Below, piece after piece: positions 32,748 through 37,339 of a stretch of DNA of 37,339 bases. The DNA is taken from contig UQHJ01000021.1 in the NCBI GenBank assembly GCA_900540885.1, positions 1 to 37,339 on the forward strand. The letters are read 5' to 3'. Origin of the DNA: an uncultured Prevotella sp. Lineage in GTDB: Bacteria; Bacteroidota; Bacteroidia; Bacteroidales; Bacteroidaceae. The notes below the pieces were generated by a model that saw only the letters and a program-made list of their open reading frames with translations, was not told the origin of the DNA and searched no databases. Positions within the stretch are counted from its first letter, which is position 1; each line of letters opens with the position of its first letter. The position numbers and the translations under genes are program-made.

Positions 32748-34721
32748 CTATTCTTTCATCATGTGGGTAATGCGCCTTATGCTGTTGTTACGATGATTGA
32801 TTATTAGCGGCACACGTTCTACCACAACCATAGATGTGTCGAGGCCCAATGCCTTTGGCTCATCAATTCCTATCTTGCTGATGATGGAGTAGATACTCAT
32901 CAGCAGGTTCTGTTGCCGGTTGTCGGAACTCTCGGGGTAATAAACGCGGTGAATGATAATGAATCGGAAATCACCGGAAACACCATTCTTGCGGAGCGAA
33001 GGATATATGCTTCTCAAATCAACCTTCCCGTCAGCCACAAGGTCTTCCACCACCTGACGCAGATAGAGGCTCACTCGAGGTTCTATGCGGAAGCCAATGT
33101 GCATCGTTATGCTGTAGAGGGTGTCGGGAATTAATGTCTCGCAACTGTACTCCAGCGTGTCAGGAGTGTCTACAAACTCCATGTTGATAAGCCAGTAATG
33201 ATCAGCACGTTTCGGCTGCTTGTTGATGATGGAATAGAGCAGCTTGTCATCTACAGTACCTTCCTTGCCAGCATGGTTTACATAGACAAGGTTGGAAGCA
33301 TACTTAGGGATGCTCTCGTCGGCCTTAACGTCAGAGATAATCTGATAATAATTGTCCAGCGGTTTGGTGCTGATGTAATGGCGGCGTATCTTTATGGCCC
33401 GAACCCACACATACATAATGAGAAACAGTATCCCGCCAATGAGCATCGTACACCATCCTCCAGCGAGGAATTTTGACAGGTTGGCTGCCAGGAAGATTGC
33501 TTCAATGGTGCAGTATGCGCCCATAAACAGCAGGGTGAAGACCCGCGCCACGCCCTTGCTGTGCAAGTAAAAACCGAGCAACAGAGTGGTCATCAGCATG
33601 GTGACGGTGATGGCGAGTCCGTAGGCAGCCTCCATGTGCGAGGAGTCGCGGAAAAGCAGGATGATGAGCACCACGCCGATGTACATGGCGAAGTTTATTA
33701 CTGGTATATAGAGTTGTCCCTTAACGTGGGTAGGATGCTTTATTCGCATGCGTGGCCAGAAGTTCAGGTTCATGGCTTCGCTCAAAATGGAGAAGGTTCC
33801 GCTGATAAGTGCTTGACTGGCAACGATTGCCGCACCCGTGGCCATGATGATGGCGAAGAACAGCATGCACTGCGGCATGATGGAAAAGAACGGATTTACA
33901 GAGGAAGCAGTTTGGATATTGTTCAGAACCCATGCTCCCTGCCCCAGATAGTTGAGAATGAGCATGGTCTTTACAAAGGCCCAACTAATAGTGATATTCT
34001 TTCTGCCGCAATGCCCCAGATCAGAGTAGAGAGCCTCTGCACCAGTGGTACAGAGAAACACAGCGCCCAGGATCAAGAACCATTCTGGTGATCTTGCCAG
34101 CAACATGGCTGCGTAATAGGGATTAAAGGCCTTCAGTATCAACGGGTAAGACGTGATGCTGACGGTCCCCACCACGCCCAGCAACAGGAACCATATCAGC
34201 ATGAACACTCCAAACGACTTGCCTATGCTCTCTGTGCCAAAACGCTGCACGAAGAAGATAATGGTGATGATAGCAAGCGTGATGGGAATGACTGGCAGGT
34301 TGGGACTGATGCTCTCGAGTCCTTCGATGGCTGTGGTCACCGTTATGGCAGGGGTTATGATTCCGTCGGCCAGCAAGGTGCTTGCGCCAATGATGGCCAG
34401 AATGTAAATCCACTTACTCTTGAGACGACGCAGCAGAGCATAGAGAGCTAAAATGCCTCCTTCGCCATTGTTGTCGGCCCGCAGCGCCACACATACATAT
34501 TTGATGGTGGTCTGTAGGGTTAGGGTCCAGATGATGCAGGACAATGCACCCAGAATGGTACTTTCGTTGATGGTTTCGCCTGTATGGAGAATGGCCTTCA
34601 TCACATATAGGGGTGATGTTCCGATGTCTCCAAACACGATGCCTAATGTTATGAGTAATCCTATGAAACCTACTTTATTATGATTGTTGCTGACAACAGA
34701 ACTTTCAGAATAATTTCTCAT
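32748..34721 (-). CDS. kup: KUP-family potassium uptake transporter
   Basis: This is an inner-membrane K+/H+ symporter. The 657-residue protein has the family signature ITLGIVFGDIGTSPLYVMKA in the first membrane helix, about 12 hydrophobic segments to residue 450, and a soluble C-terminal domain (about 450-657), as in Kup/Trk-independent systems. ADNNGEGGILALYALLRR and GAVFLCTTGAEALYSDLGHCG are further conserved blocks. Its G+C content and preference for G/C-ending codons look clearly higher than in neighbouring genes. With a transposase fragment upstream and a shared 19-bp direct repeat on both sides, this suggests acquisition by transfer. No clear promoter is seen. Confidence 0.95.
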   Translation of the reverse strand: MRNYSESSVVSNNHNKVGFIGLLITLGIVFGDIGTSPLYVMKAILHTGETINESTILGALSCIIWTLTLQTTIKYVCVALRADNNGEGGILALYALLRRLKSKWIYILAIIGASTLLADGIITPAITVTTAIEGLESISPNLPVIPITLAIITIIFFVQRFGTESIGKSFGVFMLIWFLLLGVVGTVSITSYPLILKAFNPYYAAMLLARSPEWFLILGAVFLCTTGAEALYSDLGHCGRKNITISWAFVKTMLILNYLGQGAWVLNNIQTASSVNPFFSIMPQCMLFFAIIMATGAAIVASQALISGTFSILSEAMNLNFWPRMRIKHPTHVKGQLYIPVINFAMYIGVVLIILLFRDSSHMEAAYGLAITVTMLMTTLLLGFYLHSKGVARVFTLLFMGAYCTIEAIFLAANLSKFLAGGWCTMLIGGILFLIMYVWVRAIKIRRHYISTKPLDNYYQIISDVKADESIPKYASNLVYVNHAGKEGTVDDKLLYSIINKQPKRADHYWLINMEFVDTPDTLEYSCETLIPDTLYSITMHIGFRIEPRVSLYLRQVVEDLVADGKVDLRSIYPSLRKNGVSGDFRFIIIHRVYYPESSDNRQQNLLMSIYSIISKIGIDEPKALGLDTSMVVVERVPLIINHRNNSIRRITHMMKE

Positions 34722-34786
34722 ATTTTTATTTAATCTAATAAAAATGTCATCCCTTAGACCAATAGTTCGTTAAGAAATAGCCAAGT

Positions 34787-35197
34787 CTAAGCAGCTTTGG
34801 CGGTAAATAAAATGAGTTCTTTGAAAAGTTTTTCAATAACTTGTGGGTTTGGGTTCATCCCAAACACGCAAATAAATCGTTCAAGCATATAAGCATTGCG
34901 TATGAATGACTTACAAGAGAATATGGAATAAGTAATTTCTAACTTCTTACATGCCGCTTTTGCTAAGTTGACAGCAGCGAGCGATGCATTGGAGTGAACA
35001 TTCAACTTTCTGAAGTCGATTGACTGATAGTTGGTGATTCCAGCATGCTGCTTGCTATCTCTAAAGCTAAATTCGAGTTGGAATATATTTCTGTAATAAT
35101 CAAGGACTTCGCAACCACCCATCGAATCGGATGTAGAGGAATAAAGTTGCCACTTATCTACCCTCTCGTCCTTTGGGCACCAAACGGATAAGGAAAC
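34787..35197 (-). pseudogene. IS transposase fragment, C-terminal third (IS4-like DDE)
   Basis: The minus-strand frame reads LSVWCPKDERVDKWQLYSST, then MGGCEVLDYYRNIFQLEFSF and RDSKQHAGITNYQS, ending at TAG 34787. YYR...FQLEFSFRDSKQ resembles the Y-(2)-R-(3)-E-(6)-K region of IS4-type transposases, with Glu and Lys in the right spacing and the Arg position altered. Catalytic D residues upstream are missing. The readable part stops at the repeat starting at 35198. The in-frame ATG at 35122 is internal to the fold, so this is a remnant and not a small gene. Confidence 0.75.
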
Positions 35198-35486
35198 GTA
35201 CTCAAGTTTCGGATTTAGAGTTTGAGGCTGAGCTTATCGCATAAAAAGGCTTTGAGTATTTCCGTATATCACGGAAAATGAATAACTTATATGTGACAAA
35301 AAAACAATACTCAAAGCCACGAGCAAAAACACAAAAATCTCGTCAGAGATTCACAACTTTTTCAGTGAAATAACTGGAGCAGAATCTGAAGATTTGATCA
35401 TGCAGGTTATTGAAAACGATAAGAGGTTGGCTGCTCTTAAAGCATACGCTATGACGGCCTAAATCTAAATCCGAAACTTGGAGTAC
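35198..35486 (+). mobile_element. 289-bp inverted-repeat element (MITE-like or IS remnant)
   Basis: GTACTC plus AAGTTTCGGATTTAGA (35198-35219) is matched in inverse by TCTAAATCCGAAACTT plus GGAGTAC (35464-35486), one extra base. Inside are a 13-bp inverted repeat, GGCTTTGAGTATT (35248-35260) with AATACTCAAAGCC (35306-35318), the hairpin TTTCCGT/ACGGAAA (35259-35277), and a short coding stretch. It ends 1 bp before the stop codon of the next minus-strand gene. No target duplication is obvious. Confidence 0.7.
35278..35462 (+). CDS. Short ORF in the 289-bp element, needing a -1 shift at A7
   Basis: ATG 35278 opens MNNLYVTKKQYSKPRAKTQK and stops after 31 codons. A -1 shift on the in-phase heptamer A-AAA-AAA (35298-35304) would continue it as TILKATSKNTKISSEIHNFF, then SEITGAESEDLIMQV..., ending KAYAMTA at TAA 35460-35462 (61 residues). 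The shifted part has gene-like composition, the unshifted tail does not. Either programmed frameshifting, as some IS elements use, or a decayed A8 run would explain it. I do not recognise the product. Confidence 0.4.
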
Positions 35487-35487
35487 A

Positions 35488-35820
35488 TTATACTTCCTCT
35501 TGACCCTCTTCAAAGTCCATGTGAGCTTGAACGACAAACAGAAGGTCATTAGGACTAAAAACGCCCATTCCCTCCTTATTGGCTTTTTTCGCCACATATT
35601 TTGCGACAGCCTCTTCATCAATGTCGATATAGCCCTCCTTATCAGGTTGTGCATCAAGAATACCACTTTCTGTATAGTATTCGATGATCACATCAAGGAA
35701 GTAATACAGTTGCTCTTCCGTAAACATCTCCTGAAGCTCTTGCGGCAGATTGTTTTTTATAAAAGCTACAGCAGCCGCATCTTCTTGAGCATCAAGCATT
35801 AATTCTTCGTCAATGTTCAT
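35488..35820 (-). CDS. Hypothetical acidic protein, unknown function
   Basis: The 110-residue product (MNIDEELMLDAQEDAAAVAF, then IKNNLPQELQEMFTEEQLYY) is acidic, mostly helical and soluble, with no signal or membrane segment. It resembles small hypothetical proteins I recall from Bacteroidales but I cannot name a family. YIDIDEEAVAKYVAKKANKE in the second half looks like a folded helix pair. Codon use and lack of interruption support a real gene. A 23-bp inverted repeat and family 1 copy 3 lie upstream; an outward TAATTTTG at 35970-35977 could start a transcript about 150 nt before its ATG. Its stop codon is 1 bp from the 289-bp element. Confidence 0.7.
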   Translation of the reverse strand: MNIDEELMLDAQEDAAAVAFIKNNLPQELQEMFTEEQLYYFLDVIIEYYTESGILDAQPDKEGYIDIDEEAVAKYVAKKANKEGMGVFSPNDLLFVVQAHMDFEEGQEEV

Positions 35821-35863
35821 AAAAGTATTTTTTTGGATGGCTAATAATTCCGTCTTACGTTTT

Positions 35864-35933
35864 GAGGTTATGAGGTTATAAAGTTACATCATATTGATAA
35901 TCAACAAAAATAACTTTATAAGCTCATAACCTC
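35864..35933. repeat. 23-bp near-perfect inverted repeat
   Basis: The left arm at 35864-35886 contains GAGGTTATGAGGTTATAAAG; the right arm at 35911-35933 is its complement with one mismatch; loop 24 nt. The 13-mer GGTTATGAGGTTA recurs at 27611-27623, upstream of glsB. It lies in the leader region of the 110-residue gene. Confidence 0.75.
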
Positions 35934-35957
35934 TAAATTAGGAATCAACTATATTTA

Positions 35958-36142
35958 TAAGTAGGTATTCAAAATTAGTTTATATAATCATGTTTAGAAT
36001 TAGTCGATATGCCTTGGCGCATTCTTTCGCCCAGAAACATAGGCTTCATCGGTCACGTAGCCCGCTACGCTCCCTCTTCAACCTATGTTTCTGAACGAAA
36101 TACTGCACCAATTCATATCAACTAATTTTGAACACCTACTTA
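35958..36142 (-). repeat. Palindromic MITE-like element, family 1, copy 3 (inverted)
   Basis: Same element as copy 1 in opposite orientation, bounded by TA at 35958-35959 and 36141-36142. The core is at 36047-36079 (minus) with hairpin loop GG, inside the CATAGG/CCTATG stem. The duplicated end unit is on the left. It begins 21 bp past the trxA stop. Outward TAATTTTG boxes are at 35970-35977 (minus) and 36123-36130 (plus, antisense to trxA). Confidence 0.88.
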
Positions 36143-36163
36143 GGAATAGTCGAATAAAGCTTT

Positions 36164-36481
36164 TTAATTCAATAAAGCTTCAATTTTCTCAACAAATTCT
36201 TTTTCAAGTCCAGCACCAACGTGTTTATCAACAACCTCACCATTCTTAATAAAAATCACAGTGGGGACGTTACGAATGCCAAACTTTGAAGTAAGTTCTT
36301 CATTATCGTCAACGTCACACTTACCGATATTGACACGTCCCTGATATTCTACTGCTAATTTTTCAATAATCGGAGCAATTTTCTTGCAAGGACCACACCA
36401 TGTTGCTGAGAAGTCAACTACTACGGGCAAGCCTTCTGCCACAATGCTTTCGTAGTTTGAATCTGTAATGATATTTTCCAT
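36164..36481 (-). CDS. trxA: Thioredoxin
   Basis: This is a small cytosolic disulfide reductase. The 105-residue protein has the active site WCGPCK (near residue 29) in VVDFSATWCGPCKKIAPIIE, the conserved cis-Pro region VPTVIFIKNGEVV and the normal thioredoxin length. It has a textbook promoter 30 bp upstream and a palindromic repeat 21 bp after its stop, so it is probably expressed alone. Confidence 0.97.
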   Translation of the reverse strand: MENIITDSNYESIVAEGLPVVVDFSATWCGPCKKIAPIIEKLAVEYQGRVNIGKCDVDDNEELTSKFGIRNVPTVIFIKNGEVVDKHVGAGLEKEFVEKIEALLN

Positions 36482-36510
36482 TATTAATCTATTTATTTTG
36501 TTTCAGATTG

Positions 36511-36542
36511 CAAAGATATTTATGAAAGTGGATATTACCAAA
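36511..36542 (-). promoter_or_regulatory. Promoter of trxA
   Basis: On the minus strand TTTG (36539-36542), 20 bp, TATCTTTG (36511-36518), matching the Bacteroidetes consensus. The leader is about 23 nt. Confidence 0.87.
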
Positions 36543-36590
36543 CATTTTAGGAACAAAGTGGAATGTTTTTCGAAATGGGTTGTACATATT

Positions 36591-36602
36591 GAAGTCGTCT
36601 AA
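36591..36602 (+). repeat. Solitary family 2 terminal repeat
   Basis: GAAGTCGTCTAA matches the first 12 bases of the family 2 end (27734-27745). No partner end or core is found in the following 700 bp, so it is a relic or chance match. Confidence 0.45.
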
Positions 36603-36990
36603 CATACATTAAAGTTTAGTTCATTTTTGTTTCAACGTTTCATTTCTATCCATAACCTTTTGATTACTACAGCTTTTAATGAATGAAACATACGTCTCGC
36701 ATGTTTCATTCTTGCCTTCAATGTTTCACTTTTACAAACACCGTCGACTAAAAGACAAAACACAGTGCAAGAGATTTCATTTCTTGCTGCAAGCAATTGC
36801 AAAACACAGTGGAAGAAATACGCACTGAAAGGATGAAATCAAACCTGAAGCATTTGGTTTTAAATTTCACCTACTGAATGCTTTGATAATCAAGCAGTTA
36901 TAAATACATTCTGAAACATGAAAGATAAAAAGTCACAGCCCCTTAAAATAAGTAACGCGCGGAAGTAGTTCGAAGTCTCGCTTTAAAAAA
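36603..36990. other. Gene-free region with clustered TTTCA motifs and repeats
   Basis: No ORF is supported. GTTTCA or TTTCA, in either sense, recurs at least eight times from 36629 to 36920. A perfect hairpin GAATGAAACAT/ATGTTTCATTC lies at 36681-36711. CAAAACACAGTGCAAGA (36756-36772) repeats with one change at 36800-36816. It precedes the operator and promoter of the last gene and could hold control sites. Confidence 0.5.
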
Positions 36991-36991
36991 A

Positions 36992-37008
36992 GTGTACAAA
37001 ATGTACAC
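36992..37008. promoter_or_regulatory. Candidate operator, perfect 7-3-7 palindrome
   Basis: GTGTACA-AAA-TGTACAC, extended by AAA...TTT on the outside. It lies 4 bp upstream of the -33 box of the last gene, where a bound dimer could block or recruit polymerase. Confidence 0.6.
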
Positions 37009-37012
37009 ACTT

Positions 37013-37044
37013 TTTGCCCTTCCCCTCATGGCGTCGTACTTTTG
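37013..37044 (+). promoter_or_regulatory. Promoter of the gene at the right edge
   Basis: TTTG (37013-37016), 20 bp, TACTTTTG (37037-37044), an excellent match. The leader is about 20 nt. Confidence 0.87.
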
Positions 37045-37070
37045 CACCAAACCTAAAAAAGACAACTACC

Positions 37071-37339
37071 ATGATTAAAAACATTATCCGTCAATTACTA
37101 AAACTGGCCCAACGACTCTTTACGCAATTAAGCAACAACGAAATTGTACGCATCGTTAAAGCTTGGGCCATTCAACTATTTACCGAAAAGAAAGAACAAA
37201 TAGCAAAAACGCCTCAACGAAAGACAAGACATTCAACAAGCGCCCCAACTCCTTCGCTCGTACAACAAATGCAAGCGCTCATTAACGAGCGTTGGAACCT
37301 ACGTTTCAACGAATTAGAGAACAACATCGAGCTGCAACC
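37071..37339 (+). CDS. N-terminus of a putative VirE/primase-like accessory protein, cut by window edge
   Basis: ATG 37071 opens 89 codons without a stop to the window end. The start is helical and basic (MIKNIIRQLLKLAQRLFTQL), followed by a low-complexity Thr/Pro/Ser linker and then LINERWNLRFNELENNIELQ. That last stretch resembles the 'L..RY.FRYN....TEYR' region I recall near the start of Bacteroidales VirE/DUF3874-type proteins with primase-helicase-like parts, found on mobile elements and in genomes. The family call is tentative. The strong promoter, short leader and palindromic operator indicate a real, regulated gene. Confidence 0.55.
   Translation, partial: MIKNIIRQLLKLAQRLFTQLSNNEIVRIVKAWAIQLFTEKKEQIAKTPQRKTRHSTSAPTPSLVQQMQALINERWNLRFNELENNIELQ

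Noticed and set aside
33561..34091. 176-codon plus-strand frame within kup
   Set aside because: It is the complement of kup in a GC-richer region, where stop codons are rarer; His/Gln/Gly-rich and without any recognisable domain.
34787..35122. An independent 111-residue small gene
   Set aside because: The frame is open further upstream and the whole stretch reads as the C-terminus of an IS4-like transposase, so the ATG at 35122 is an internal methionine.
32661..35486. Complete composite transposon carrying kup
   Set aside because: Only one truncated transposase is visible, the flanking repeats are short, and no target duplication is seen; I describe it only as a transferred patch.

Overview
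The window reads as a chromosomal segment of a Bacteroidales bacterium, probably Prevotellaceae. The evidence is the short primary sigma factor without region 1.1, promoters of the TTTG-N19/20-TAnnTTTG type at many genes, starts without Shine-Dalgarno sequences, the rplM-rpsI-rpsB-tsf cluster, an OlsB/GlsB-type amino-lipid N-acyltransferase with its partner O-acyltransferase, and a eukaryal/archaeal-type prolyl-tRNA synthetase. The family is an inference; no rRNA or tRNA gene is present to fix it.

Layout. 1-142: 3' end of an ISAs1-like insertion sequence. 204-2000 (minus): an EamA exporter and an OmpA-type lipoprotein. 2233-13006 (plus): proS, an ABC-F ATPase, an M13 metallopeptidase, an OPT transporter, a phosphohexomutase and nudC. 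13137-13760: an orphan HicB-like gene and a GC-rich coding remnant. 13794-16452 (minus): a beta-lactamase-fold hydrolase overlapping an NhaC-type antiporter gene. 16580-21560: nagA, a secreted protein with a small partner, and on the minus strand a GH20 hexosaminidase behind an unknown gene. 21747-25319 (minus): two paralogous APC amino-acid transporters. 25486-28843 (minus): rpoD and the glsB/glsA lipid pair. 29016-32039 (minus): tsf, rpsB, rpsI, rplM. 32310-35486: an accessory patch with a decayed MATE gene, kup, a transposase fragment and a 289-bp inverted-repeat element. 35488-37339: a small unknown gene, trxA and the start of a putative VirE/primase-like gene.

Genes that probably work together: GH20 hexosaminidase releases GlcNAc and NagA deacetylates GlcNAc-6-P; GlsB and GlsA make and O-acylate N-acyl-glycine lipids; M13 peptidase, OPT and APC transporters fit peptide and amino-acid use; the ribosomal genes and EF-Ts form a growth cluster.

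The most unusual content is non-coding. Three copies of a palindromic element (5850-6035, 23427-23688, 35958-36142) share ends with a TA duplication, and a second element (27731-28001) has unrelated ends with a TTA duplication. All four carry the same 33-nt core with a small hairpin. Between the families the hairpin changes by compensatory substitutions, and the enclosing stem is kept as a stem while its sequence differs. Every element lies at, or within about 21 bp downstream of, a stop codon, and the first family's ends carry outward-facing TAATTTTG boxes placed 38-45 nt before start codons. This looks like a modular repeat system with conserved nucleic-acid structure that may end, stabilise or start transcripts.
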